Below, piece by piece: positions 10,861 through 23,823 of a stretch of 64,000 nucleotides of DNA. This DNA comes from Siphonodentalium dalli (lineage: Eukaryota > Mollusca > Scaphopoda > Gadilida > Siphonodentaliidae), in contig CP136064.1 in NCBI GenBank assembly GCA_032622095.1, forward strand, positions 175,662,247-175,726,246, given 5' to 3'. A program made the position numbers and the translations under genes. The notes under the pieces are model-generated. The model was not told where the DNA came from. It searched no databases and saw only the letters and a program-made list of their open reading frames with translations. Within the stretch, counting starts at the first letter, position 1, and the number at the start of each line of letters is the position of its first letter.

Positions 10861-12141
10861 GGGTTAAGGTATGATTCCCCTAAATTATGCCATGAGAAAC
10901 AAAATGACCACATATTGAAATAGGGGACCTGGAGAGTTCCCAAGCTCAGATATTGTATAAATCGGTAATCTGAAGTCATAGCCGAGACTGAAAAAAATTT
11001 CAACGGTGTTTTTGGTGGTGAAAATGGTATTTGAATTTTTTTTATGACAAAATCACAAATCCTTTAATTTTCATTATTTTGGCCAAATTATCCAGCGGTA
11101 TTGTCACCCCGACACCGTAGATCAATTATACGATAGTATGGTCAATTTACTAGGTGCTATTATTGTAGAAATAAGATTTGCAAGTTGGAAGAAATCGTTA
11201 CTATGGGGACGCCATTTTGATTGAATCATGGTCACGTGACAATGAATAACATTCATAGAAATTTCCAGTCGGACGGGAACGAATCATTGTAAATTTTCTG
11301 AATTCCTTCAGTTCTAATTATTAATTGTGTATGTGAGATATTTTCTCGTTCATTCATGGATATGTGAGTTGAGGATTGTGTCTCGGGATCGCAATAATTG
11401 TTTAGTTATTAGCGCTTTGACATAAATCAACACGACGTGTTTACACTTAAAATTACAGTTCACAGACAGCGGTTTCACGTGCGGACTGATTTGTCACATG
11501 TACGTATAGTCTTATTGAATTGTTCGTGCATTCGAATCAATATTCGATCGCAATAACTTAAATATCATTCGCATCATTCGCTGGCTATTGTGATGTGTCA
11601 CTATATTTGTGAAATAACCAGTGACCACCGCCCTATTTTTCATCGAACAGGTTAATTCGTGAAGTGGAAAGTGTGTGATTCGGTTTGTCAAAGCATGGAT
11701 GTTTGGATATAACGTCGTATTAGTGTTCTGTTTGGATTGGAATTAATCATCTATATTCGCATTCAGGTGAGTTCAGTGTATTATTAAACTGTTATCTAAT
11801 AATAAGTATACTGATTTGTTGCCATATATTAGTTTGGGAGCGTTTTGTCAATGTTCTAGTCATCGCCAGAACCAACACAAAATTTTGACAGTTCGGAATT
11901 CCAATCGGTTGACATTTTATTGGTCTATGTACATTTCAAATGACTAATTGAAAACCTATTGTTTCCGCCCTGAAAATGAAGCATTTGACCCTGCAGATCG
12001 ATTGAGTATAAAAGCTGGTAAATCAATGTCAAATTTTATCGATCTTTTTTATTGGCAAATTTCTGATCCAAATATTTCGTTTAGAAAGTAGTGTATGTTG
12101 CATGTGTTTATGAAATTATGTGTACAGGCATGTATGGAACA

Positions 12142-12270
12142 CCACAGGTATTGGAATTTGTGTCAAATAATGGGTTTTTATGACAATTTACTCCTCTGAA
12201 TGAGGATAGAATTCAGAGGAGCAAATTGTCATAAAAACCCATTTTTGACACAAATTCCAATACCTGTGGG
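12142..12270. repeat. 129-nt hairpin with ~60-bp arms
   Basis: The left arm starts CCACAGGTATTGGAATTTGT and the right arm ends ACAAATTCCAATACCTGTGG. Pairing is nearly perfect up to a loop around GAGGATAG. The high arm identity suggests a recent origin or selection. Confidence 0.8.
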
Positions 12271-13966
12271 AACACATACACTGTAAATTAATCATGCCAA
12301 TGTCTGGATCAACCAGCTACATGTATCGTTCGTCTGTCAGTCTGTCCATCCGTAGACACTTGCTATCCACACGATAACTCAAGTATAATTTATCGGATCT
12401 TGTTCAAATTTTATGTACATGTTTATGATGACACACCCCTCACCTGTATAGTTTTTGTATCGATCTGTTTAGAAATCATTAACACTTTATAAATACAGAT
12501 TGCATTCACAAATGCCAAATTGGCATGTGCTATCTGATAGTGATACCATATAAACCTATTTACTTTTTGTCCGATTGTGTTCCTATTTAATTCATGTGTG
12601 ATGACACACCCCCAGTGATCCCCTCACCTGTGTATTTTTTGCTACCGCATAGATTCATTGATCTGTTTAGAAAATAATTAACCCTTCACGTACACACATG
12701 CTATCGGATGCCATACTAGTAAGTCAAACATATTTCTTCTGATCTGCCTCATATTTCTTACCAAGGTTTTTCTTATCACGTTCTTCATCTGTACATACCG
12801 TACATATTTTTTTATATTAACCATTTTTGCTCTTGTTTTTACTTAAAGGGTTCACACATGCAGCTATGACTCGAACATTTTTCATCTGATTAACACCATA
12901 TTTGGTATGTAAATTAATCACACCTAAATTACGAAACAAATGCAGATCAAGTTCGAATATGGGTTTGATCCGATATATTTTATAGTAGATCCATGCGAAA
13001 CTTGGTATGGATGATAATTTTAAAATGTTTCTACAGTCAATTCATCAACTGGACTTAGTCGGGTGACTACAATATGACGGTTCGCTACTGTCCTCGGGCT
13101 GGAAGTGCCATTTTAATGGCATCGTTGTTCAATATGCGAAGGGGTAAACTGCTCGAGACCCCATTGTAGATCATTCCATTCTATGTTCCAGTTGTGATGA
13201 ATTGAACGAATGCATTTTAACACAATTCTATACTTAAGACATATTGTGTACATAACATGACTCGACCTGAAGCATCCGATATCTGATCTCGAAACCGAAC
13301 TAAGCAACTATCTGATGCTATATGTTCAGTATGTAAACATACACTCAGATTCATACTGCCACTATTTTTTATATGTGGGTATGTAGTTTACTCCAGACTG
13401 CTATATGTTATATTGTTTATTTACATGTACTAATTTATAATGTTTTATTGGTCAAATACAATATTATTTTGATAAAAAAAAACGTGTTTGGCGGCTGAAG
13501 GACCATGCGCAACCACTCGCCTATACATTACATATACGGTAAATGTATCAGTAAATTATCCAGGGATTTTTGGGGACACTGTTATCGGGGAATGATCTGC
13601 CAAAAGCATATCCAAAAGGCCTGAGCAGGGAGGTTCGGGAGGGGGTGTCCCCCTGCTGATGGTCGGGTCTGGCGGATGTCCCCCTGAACTTTTTTGTTAA
13701 ATCTGTTGTATTGAGGGTTTAATTTGTCAAGTGTAACTTTGGAAATTTTTAATTATGTATGGGATTGTAAATGATTATAAGTTATTGTCAGATATCCTTT
13801 GGTTCAATGGATTATGATTATCCTGCTTGAAATTAGATTTACCAGGTCCAGTACCGTTTAATATCACTCTAATTCATATATTAGGCTATTTTATATATTC
13901 AAGTGCGAGCACTTACATGTACATATAATATACTACATGTAGTAGTGCAGAAGCAATGTATATTAA

Positions 13967-16109
13967 AGGTACTCAATCCGATCAGAGGGTCCTATATTAC
14001 CATTTCTTTGGCTTTGGGGGTAAAACGTATTTGATTCAAGTCAAGGAACCCATCAAACAAAGCTCAGGCCTAAAAAAAAAGACGTTTGTTTCCGCTAACC
14101 CGACCGACCCTATTTTAAACCCCCGACCCTAAAAAATTGGACCCAAAAAAAAAAAAAAAAAAAATTGTTGTTATTTAAAAAAAAAAAATCTTCAATTTAG
14201 GTCCCAATTCATATCATAACAAGATGCAAAACATTTATATATATTGACATAAGAAATTTAAGTTTACAAGAAGATTTAAGTTTAACAGTTGGAATCATAC
14301 TGTAAAGTATGTTTGGCTTTATCTAGCTTTCATCTCTGAAAACTTCAAATACCGGTAGTTTCAGTTCAGGTTTGTTATGATTCAGCCTTCAGACTTCAGT
14401 ATTTCAATCAAATACAGTACCGTACAGGACATTAACAATTTGATCGAATAAACCTGGTTATCAGGTGGGATCTCATAATACCAAATGAAAAATTAACATA
14501 CCGGTAGTAGTACTATAATAGTAAAATAGTAACTAAATAGTCATGTTTCTGTACTACATGTATATTATGTATGTGTCTCACTTGAATTTTATAAAATAGC
14601 CTATTATATGAATTACTTATGTCAGTGCAGCACACGGAACAGTTTCCTGGCTAGATCGTTGCATTCTCTGAGTCGGCTGGGGATGCAAAAACTATTCAAG
14701 TCATGGAATTATCTGTTATATATATAACCTATTGATTAACACTGATATATTGTATTCTTATATTCATGTTGTAAACATGCTTTATATGGTCCATAGACTT
14801 CTCAGTCTGAAAATAAATCATATACTAGTACATACATAATGGTAAGTCTCATTTTATGATTTCAAGCAGGATAAGCATAATATGAGCATAATCCATGGAA
14901 CCAAAAGATATTTGATAATAACTTATAAGCATTTCCAATCCATACATATATAACAAAAATTCCAAAGGGTGATAGGAAGACAGTCAGTCATGACTATATC
15001 ACCCCTAGCATATACATGTATAGTCTATTAATATTATATTTATTTGTACATGTAATTGTACTTTCCATGTGTGTGTATTGTAAATAAAATTATCCTATCC
15101 TAAAAATTTCCAAAGTTATGCTTGAGAAACTTTATCAAATTGACCTCTCACTCTCAGTAAAATTCAAAATTCTGACTCAAAGTGCCCTAGATTAGCTTGA
15201 AATGCAATGGATTTTCAAAAAATTTCCAGGGGGAGAACCCCCACCATCAGCAGGGGGTCACCCCTCCCAAACCTTCCTCCGCTCAGGCTTTCAGGTTATG
15301 CCTTTGGCATATCATTGCCCAAAAACAGGTGTCCCAAAAAAATACCTAGATCCTTCACTGAATGCGGAGGAGAAGGTGGGGTTGTGAAGCCATCATTAAG
15401 AGATCGGTACAAGACGGTCACTCCAATATGTGACAGTGCAGTGGTGCTGGACTGACTCCAGTTGTCGCCAGGCCATATGGGAAATATTAGGATTATCAAA
15501 GACTATATTAGTATATAGACTAGTATATATGTAAATATTGAAGCATATGTAAGATTGAATTGGAGTTTTTAGTTCCTCTGTCATTTGGGTTAACCTGATT
15601 GGGGCTAAGAAGTGCATAGTTTGGGTTATTGACAAGTATTATACAGTTATTTTTAAAGATACTGAAAAAAAAAAAAGCTACCAAAAAAAAAAAAGTTAAG
15701 CCTACCTACCTACCCTAATTTTTTTCAGCTCGTTAGCGGAAACAAATGTATTTTTTTAGGCCTCAGGGTTATTAGATATTGATTTTTGAAATCTTTTATT
15801 TTCAACGAGATGAGTACTAATAATTGCCCATAACTTCGTAATTTGCTCGAGATGTGTACACCAGAAACACTATTCAAACAGACAAGGATGGGTAACTTTA
15901 AAATCCAGTGGTAATAATAGAGCAATTTTGACCGAGAACATCCTTTTGACGCCATGTTCTGTGACAGAAAGAATAGAAATGACAAAACTTCAAGTATCGA
16001 TAATCACCTTGAGTGTTGATTGGTAGGTTCCTCGACTCAAATCAATTATTTTTTACCCCCAAAGCCAATAATATAATAATATAGGACCATCTGATCGGAT
16101 TGAGTACCT
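13967..16109. mobile_element. TTAA MITE family C, copy 1, split by nested element F
   Basis: TTAA at 13963-13966 and 16110-16113. The terminal inverted repeat is AGGTACTCAATCCGATCAGA...TCTTTGGCTTTGGGGGTAAA. The short MITE body resumes after 15762 (AGGGTTATTAGATATTGATT). Its other copies (24777-25246, 28294-28691, 32571-33040) lack this insertion. Confidence 0.85.
14067..15762 (-). mobile_element. Nested TIR element F inside the family C MITE
   Basis: Ends GGCCTAAAAAAAAAGACGTT and, inverted, GGCCTAAAAAAATACATTTG share ACGTTTGTTTCCGCTAAC-type subterminal sequence. A 3-bp TCA lies on both sides (14064-14066, 15763-15765), fitting a target duplication, because uninterrupted MITE copies read AGCTCAGGGT or AGCTCAGAGT here. 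It holds poly-A tracts and an inverted copy of repeat E. The short frames at 15202-15455 are not convincing genes. Confidence 0.7.
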
Positions 16110-17924
16110 TTAAGTTAGTAATTACTATTAGTACTAATCTCTATGTTAATTATTAATTTGGTATTATGATATTCCACATAATAACGATGTTGAATTGATC
16201 AAATTGTCTCTGTTCCTGCACTGTATTGTGTAATTTCACTTGAATTTGATTGAAATACAGAAGTAGCTGAATGGTAATAAATCTGAACTCAAACTATTTG
16301 AAGTTTTCACAGATGAAAGCCAAACATGCTTTACAATATGATTCCAACCAACTTTTTGTAAAATATGTTTTTATGTCAATATACTGGTACCGGTATATAA
16401 ATGTTTTGTTATGATATGAATTGGGACCTGAATTTTTTTGGGTTTTTTGTTGGCACCTGCAGTTTGGGTGCCCACATCGGTAAGAAGTATGAAAACTGGC
16501 TTTGATAGGTCCCTGTGTATGTAAAAACAGACACACTCACCTTGCATTAGAAGAAATTTAAATGATAATAAATTCATAATAATGGCAATTATTCGCAATG
16601 GGTTGATTTAAGAAATTTGCTAAATCAGCAAACAGCAATTTGGCAAATAAATTTGTGCCAAACACTGACAATGGGTGTTCTTACACAAATTGTTTTTCAG
16701 CGATATGTGTGCTGAAATATTCTTAAATATTTATCTGAAAACTCTCTGGACCCCGCACCGAGTACCAGATTGAACTACAAGTAGACGCCTGTGATAACCA
16801 CAAAATGGCACAAATTTACAGTCCTGAGTCTGATACTATACTAATCCAAAAGATGCTAATAACAAATGGCCATATTTAAAGCATAATTGTACCACAAATA
16901 TGCATTGCAATTACGCCTCTTGGTGTAATTATAATGTCACCTTTCTCAGGAGGTGTTCGGATTTTGCAGAATATATACCGGATATTCGTAGTATCGGACC
17001 TTCGGATTATGAGACCTTCGGATTATTGGGTATTCGGAATAAAACGCTACATAAACAAAGCCCGATAGACAAACAAAACAGAAATGAGTTTTATTTATTA
17101 GTATTATTATATTGTATTGTTTTGTAGCGTACTGCTCCTTTATTAATGTTTATGCAAATATATTGTGTCGTATAGTATTGGGTAATGGATACACAGTAAA
17201 ACTCATTTTTTTACATTCCGTTACGTAAATTATGATCTAATGGGGTTCTAACAAACGGGAACGTAATTCGAGATTCCAAACAGTACTGTGTTGTTGTTGT
17301 TGGTGGTGGAGACGTTGTTTGTGCACGGAGTCACTGCAATATAATATAGTTATTACCGGAATCACGTTCAGAAAGGACGTCTTACTCGTCGCACATCCAT
17401 TTGAGCAATGCCCATTCATATGGCGCAAATAGCTTTTAAAAGTGACAATTATGGTCTTCCATATATACCGGTATCGGCACTCGCCGCAGTTGACCTTTGC
17501 ACTTTGGCTACGGATAACGAATAAATCGATAAAATGGCTTCCGACTCCACGTGTTTTGTGGGTTTGGTGAATTCGGCTGTATGGGTATTGCAGGTGAAAA
17601 ACGTTAAATGTTTTCAAATGGAATTGTAGTCGGGACACGTGGTCATCTGTCACTAAATTATTTTTTGGGGTGAAATGTGGTTTCGCGTTGTTTGCGTACG
17701 AATGCCAAAGGCTATATTCCAAGACAGTTTTCTGCCACTTATAATACATTCTTGCGGAAAGTGCCACTGGTTTCCGATACTCCAAACCTGGACCTACATT
17801 TTGATATATCACTTTAGTCTGTGCTCGCAGTTATCGTAAAAAAACGAGCCTCCGAACCTGGCCCACCCTCACCGACAATGCATATTCCCAAATTTAGGGG
17901 AATCCTACCTTAATTCATTACTTT

Positions 17925-18381
17925 TGACAAAGCTGGCGACCATGTTTTTCATAGAAAATCATTCAAATTTAATAGCTCCCACCGAGAGGTCGCCCGGAGA
18001 TTAATATGAAGTTTGGTGATGATCAGATGAGGGATGTGGCCTGTAGAGTGTGCCTAAGCATTTAGTCATGCAAAGAGTAAAATCCAAGATGGCTGCTAGC
18101 GACCATGTTTTTCAACGAAAATCATGCAAATTTATTAGTTCCCATCTAGAGGTGACCCAAAACATGCCTGCAAAATTTAAAAACATTTCGCCCATTATTG
18201 TGGGCTGCAGGGTGTGGGGATGGATTTAAATATGAGGCCATGAAAAAAAATGCTAAGCTCCCATCTAGAGGTCACCTCAAGGATCCATATGAAGTTTGTG
18301 ACTCATCGAATGAGGAATGTGGCCTGTAGGGTGTGCCAAAGGAATTTGTTCCAACCCATGGCAATAACTTAGTTGAGCTAA
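17925..18381 (+). repeat. Short, diverged array of the 160-bp family (subfamily with AGCTCCCATCTAGAGGT)
   Basis: About three units with GACCATGTTTTTCA, AGCTCCCATCTAGAGGTCAC and GGCCTGTAG.GTGTGCC words end in CCATGGCAATAACTTAGTTGAGCTAA, the same tail as the main arrays. Related subfamily pieces are at 34735-35110, 40740-40830 and 46939-47200. It is flanked by a perfect 21-bp direct repeat (17910-17930 and 18409-18429). Confidence 0.65.
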
Positions 18382-18454
18382 AAATAATTATTTTCCGTCA
18401 TGAATTGGTTAATTCATTACTTTTGACAATGAAAATATATATCATTCAACTCAC

Positions 18455-21400
18455 CATTGCGACATTTGAACCAATGACCTTTGGCAAGTCCCATTGCATC
18501 ACGAACCATGACCCTCTCTTGCTCAGTAAGCAGACCATGTGTCGGAATGAATGGCTTCAGCTTGTCAATCAGCATCTTCAGACTTCGCTTCTTGTTGGTG
18601 ATTGGGTTGTTGCTCAGGAGTGTGTCCCGTGCTGACTTAATGGCGGTTTGCAACATGTCAGCATTTGCAGGTTTTTCATGTTTCACTCCAAACTCTGCGA
18701 AACATATTGTAACAATGTACGATAGTCTATCCAATTCATTCTGGGCGTCATTCGTTTCCTGATCTGCCATGATTTTCCTAGGTTTGAGTAGCCATGTTCT
18801 GAGAGCTTCAACCATTTCATCAATAATAGCATGCCCAATTATAGGTGTCATACTTGTATGTCTCAGCTCAGACTGTTTCTGAATTATTGTCTGCAGCTCC
18901 TTGAGGAATCTTATGACATTAACAGTTGCAGTCAGTGACCTGCCCGTAGTAACACAGCCGGATGTCTTAAACATCTCCATCATCTTGTCAACATCCTTCT
19001 CATTATTCTTTGATAACTGCCTTTTCTCATTCCTAACAGCTTCATGTAGTTCATCAAAAGTGGATTCAGGATCAACTAACTTCTTTTTGACCTCTTCAAT
19101 TTCCGTAAGGGACTTCTTTATCACCGATCCGTACCTAAGACTGGAAAGGACAGGAGTTTTACACATTGGGCAGCATTTCAACTGGATCTCGGTAGATCTC
19201 TCTTGGTTCTCCTCATTTTCAACTGTGTGCATGTCTCCAAACATCCATTTATCAAGTCCAGTTATCTCAAAGACATGTGGGCAGTCTACTAATTCAATAA
19301 AAACAGCTCCTTCTTCTTCAGTACCAAAGAAAATATAATACAGTTCATCTCTGTTGCATATACCACACAAAGTTGGGCATGGCTCACCACAAGCCCCGAC
19401 ACATTTATGTCCACACGGCAATCGTTTTCGACATTTCTCATTACATGGCGGTCGATTGCATGGTTCACTACAAAGATTTGTGCACTGATAGTGCGCACAT
19501 GACCATGCACATTTCTCCATGCATGGAATGCAAATATCTCCGCATTTCTTCTGGCATTCGCTATGAGGACATCTATTGACACACAGTTTCGTACACGGCG
19601 GGCAATTTGAGCAAAAGTCCTGACATGGATGTCCACAAACTAGCGTTCTGTTGCACTTTTTCTTGCATCCTTCATGGAGTTTCCCTGTATGGCATGATCC
19701 ACAATGACCTTGACATTCATGGCCACATTCAAGTTTTTGTTGGCAAGGATGCGGACATTCTTCCATTTGTAATGAACATTTAACGTTGCATACATGACCA
19801 CATGGTTGGAATGTCTTACTAACGTCCTTGTCACATGATGTTAGGCATTTTTCTCCGCATCTGTTCTTGCACATGTGACGACATGGCAAGATCTTCGTGC
19901 AATTTGCATTACATTTAAACATCTCAGGATTGATGTGACACGGCATTGATTGTGAATGTCCACAGCGATTGATGAGCTTCTCTACAGGTTTTGTGCATTG
20001 TTTACATTTCTCAAAACATTTACGCTCGCACCTGTGACCCATCTGACAATGGTCTGTTCTCCCACATGGTTTGTAGCAAACAACGTCTTTGTGATCTTTG
20101 TCGATGATGTGACAAACTTTTGGACATACATGACCACAATCAAGTCGGTGACCACATGGCTTTTTACATCCTCCTTCAGGCGATTTCATAAAATCAGCAC
20201 CCTCTTCTATATAATAAGCATCGTTGGGGTGATTTTCGCACTTGAGTAACAACTTTGGTCCTAAAAGCTTCTGCTTCCTAAGATCGCAGACAATATCTCT
20301 CCATAGGTCGCTCTTATCTGCAAGAAGTCCAAAATTGCCGATAACATAGAAACCTTTCTTCGCCCTCGACAAAGCAACACATATTCTGTTCTCAGTTTTT
20401 AGAAAACCAACATTTCCTTCGTCATTACTTCTCACCAAGGACAGAAGAATAATGTCGTTTTCTTCACCTTGGTAATTGTCAACAACTGTAACACGCACCC
20501 CATCGTAGAAATCTTTAGGCATATGTTTCCTGATCTGGTATAATTGGGCAGCATAAGTTGTGAGAACAGTTATTTGACTTCTTGAATAACCCTGTAATAT
20601 TATATGACGACATAGAGCAGAGATGTATTGCGCTTCATAAATGTTGCTGTGACTCTTGCTATCTTCATCGTAGTCTTCCATATTGGAGTGATCGATGAAA
20701 AACATTCTCTTGTCAAATCCTTTAATGTTTTCATATGCCAGAACAGATTCGTGGTCTTGTAAATCTGGGTAGATGTGGCGCATGACGCTAGATATTGCTG
20801 GATGCATTCGGTGCTGCTGTGTTAGGCAGTCACAATGAAGACCGTTTCTAACCATTCTTTCAAACAGTGAAATTTCAAGGTTGAATTCCTTGGCGAGCTT
20901 GTATACTGTTGGACTTGGTTTCAGCTGCTTATGATCACCAATTAATATCAAATGCTGACATTGCTTGCTCAAAGTCCCAACAATATGAGCTTCAAGAACC
21001 TCAGCTGCTTCTTCTACAACAATTATTCTTGGCCCAATTTCCCGTAGAATACCCTGGTACCTAGCAGCACATGTTGTTGTCATGCCAATAATGGTAGCTC
21101 GAGCCAAAATCTCTTTATCTTCCTGCATCAGAATTTCTCTGTATCTCTCAGTGCATGCCCGATACTGCTGTATCTGCTGAATTGTCTCCTTTTGCAAAAG
21201 ATCTGCTAGGTCATGTATCCACAACTTGTATAAACGCCATCTATCTTTTATGTCCAAAGACCACACATTATGGACCCGACTTGCATCCTCCTGACTCATT
21301 CTTTCTTGTGATCGAAGCTTCTTCTGTATTTTATTCTTTAGTTTTTGCTTCGATTTCTTAGGAATTTGAAACCCGTCTTCATCAATAATTCTAACCTTTT

Positions 21401-23823
21401 CGAAGTGAGAAACATTGACAGCTATGTACTCAAAAACAGCAGTTGTAAGCAGTTTCTTAGTTAATTCCACTAAATCTGTCTCTTCATCAGAATCAACCAA
21501 ATATTCTGTACCATCATCGTCATCATCATCGTCACTCATTCTCCTTTGGTTCTCTTCGGCCTCCGCTTCATACACAATATTGACCAACTCGTCAGCTGCA
21601 TCCATATTCTCCTCATTCCTCATTTCCTCATTATCGCCATCTCCATCAGCAAATTGAAAGTAATCAAGCTGAAGCCATGTTGACATAGCTGATGAATTTC
21701 TCATTGACCTGTTGAAAGCTGAATAGCCATAGGTGAGCGTGTTGAACTTCTTGGTACCAATGAATGGCTTCAGAACATTCTCATGCAAAATTTCAGCTTC
21801 GCAAAGCAAAACACGTTGTGATATGCGGTCCAAAATATCTTTCAGTCTGGTCATTTCTGCATACGTCTCTCTTTTGGCATTATATATTTCTCTCGGCAGT
21901 GCCCTGTTCTGTCTAAATTTCCTTCTGTATTCCCTCAAATTCAACTGTTTCAATTTTTCACTAATACTACGGGCGCCCACTCGTACCACATCTCCAGTGT
22001 AGAAATCGAGAAGACCTTCTAGAAACTGATCCAGTGCATGATTTGTGTAGCACACTATCAACATCGGCTTATGGTCTTGTTGCTGTGTCTGTGGGTGTCT
22101 ACTCCAGACATTCTTGTTGTGAAGCAACAGCTTAACGATACCCAAGCCAATATATGTCTTGCCTGTACCTGGTGGACCTTGGATGATTGCAAACTCCTTT
22201 GTTAAAGCCGTCTGAATAGCATTGTACTGTGACTCATCAACATGTAGCTGATGGCATGGTGGCCATTTATTTTTGTTCAGCACGTCAACATTTTGGTTCT
22301 CTCTCCCATTAAAAGTATCATCCATATCGTCATCATTTGCAGAATTTCCAAGACGAGAACGGTGTCTGACTAGTGATGTTTTGTCTGTCAATACACTCAA
22401 ATCATACCTCTGACCGTCTTCATCGCGAAGATAAAGAGGTGCATCAACAAATGTATCACAGTCGACAATATATCTCTCAAAAGGCATTTCTTCATCCTTT
22501 ATGTTCTGCAATGTTAACAAAACATGGCGGTATGCCTCAAAATAAGCAGTGGTTTCGGCCATTGTGAACCTCTCATCCTGTGAAATTTGCTGCAAGTTTC
22601 TATCATTGTTGCCAAAGTCAAACTTCACATCAACATATCCCTGTGCTAGCAGTTTTGGTTCCCTGTTGGCAACAGTGGCAAAGATGAATGTTTGAAAGTT
22701 ATCGGCTGTTAAGCAGAGAAATGATCCATATATAAGCCGCTTGCTCATCTGCCATTTGACATATTTCAATCGACTGATGTTGAAGCTAATTCTGTGTGTT
22801 AAGTCATTATTACTGCAAATAGGAGCAACAATTTTCACATCATCGTAAATTCTGATATTTGCCAGTTTACTTGTTCTGTCTTCGAGATAATCTTTTATTC
22901 CCGATCTCAGTGGCGATACAAAATCCTCCCTCAAAAGTCTGAACTGTACATCCAAGTAGTGCTGAAGGTCGTCATATTTTCCCATTACTTTATTTTTCCG
23001 AAGGAAGGGCTGCTCATCAGTGACAAGGTCATTTGCTGTAGGAAAAACAGGAATTTCTCGGAAGTTATCCGGAGGAGGTTGGTCCTCAAATTTGAAGTCT
23101 TCTTTCTTTTCTCTCGATTCCTTCTGTAGCCGAATGAACATGCGCCCTTTCTGTGCTTCTAAAGTGTTAATCTGTTGCAGGATGTTCTCATCTATGATTG
23201 TGGTAGTCTCTCTTGCTGCATTTACTATCATTTTGAGGGCTTCAAATAGCCCAGAAATGCTTGTGAATGATGTGGGCATTCTGTTGGTTAGTTCAAGCAA
23301 AAGTTCCAGCAAATCCATCAGTGGCTGTTTATAGACCTGTTGTTTGAAGAGAGAATTTTCAGATATCAGCCCCATGAAGAAATCAGTCAACGTCCTGGTG
23401 AAAAATCCTGAAGTTGGCAGGAGAACTAAAACCTCATTCAACTCAAGAGGTGTTGACTCAGATGTACAAGCTTTCACAAACAACTGCAGCAGCAATATGA
23501 TCATATCCCGTTTCATGTCGGTTTTCTCCAATATTTGTCGCAGCCCATTCTCTTGTGTTCCTAAGGCAACAACAATATTTGATGGACTGTCTCCCAGCAT
23601 TTGTTTGAGTTTGTGGTAACCGAGAGGTCTCACAAAACGTGGTTTGTTTCTTTTGTCGTTAGGTCTGTTCTCTCCCTGATTTGCATTACCAGGAAATCCC
23701 GGCCTTTCTCGCGGCTCATTGTTTGTCTGATTCCTCCTTTCTCTATTATGTGTCTCGCCTCTTTGGAAATTGCCTTGATATCTCCTCATGTCACCGCCTG
23801 AAGAGTCATTCCCTCTATCGCCT
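18455..23823 (-). CDS. ZNFX1: ZNFX1 orthologue, giant exon (SF1 helicase and NFX1-type zinc fingers)
   Basis: This exon encodes about 1790 residues without interruption. In order it shows an RG-rich lead-in; the ZNFX1 N-terminal helical region beginning RPLGYHKL (near 23627); a UPF1-like superfamily 1 helicase with Walker A GPPGTGKT (22156-22179), motif II VEEAAE (about 21000-21020), motif III GDHKQLKP, motif IV QQHRMHP (about 20801-20822) and motif VI ALSRAKKG (about 20351-20374); a Cys/His-rich block of roughly ten NFX1-type fingers (about 20240-19330); then a helical C-terminal region. An acidic Asp run sits between helicase motifs Ia and II. The acceptor is TTTGCAG before 23823 and the donor GTGAGT follows 18455. 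Both phases match the neighbouring exons. In animals ZNFX1 binds RNA in the cytoplasm and acts in antiviral sensing (vertebrates) and small-RNA inheritance (nematodes); the role here is inferred. All helicase motifs are present, so it looks functional. Confidence 0.96.

Larger units (their letters stand above)
13560..16440. mobile_element. Interrupted repeat copy E (older layer of a nested stack)
   Basis: The two halves, 13560-13966 and 16114-16440, are separated by a TTAA MITE. Read together they match, in opposite orientation, the interior of element F (14190-15350), which sits inside that same MITE. Matching landmarks are CCTGCTTGAAAT / ATTTCAAGCAGG, AGGCTATTTTATA / TATAAAATAGCCT, and GATATGAATTGGGACC / GGTCCCAATTCATATC. 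Confidence 0.65.
10869..17909. mobile_element. Possible ~7-kb TTAA-flanked element hosting nested insertions
   Basis: The left end TTAA+GGTATGATTCCCCTAAAT (10865 onward) is mirrored at 17890-17913 by TTAA+GGTAGGATTCCCCTAAAT read on the minus strand. The inverted match is about 24 of 28 bases and both sides have TTAA. Inside are a CpG-bearing region (11200-11770) with a consensus donor CAG/GTGAGT at about 11766, a 129-bp hairpin, and the nested stack at 13560-16440. No transposase is recognisable. A 191-codon minus frame at 17237-17812 is not convincing. Confidence 0.45.

Noticed and set aside
17237-17812. 191-codon minus-strand frame
   Set aside because: No motif or family, biased ending from a GTT/GGT repeat (HHQQQQH); length alone is not enough inside a transposon-like region.
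18333-23801. Many plus-strand and alternate minus-strand frames overlapping the giant exon
   Set aside because: Shadows of the ZNFX1 coding frame; none has independent support.
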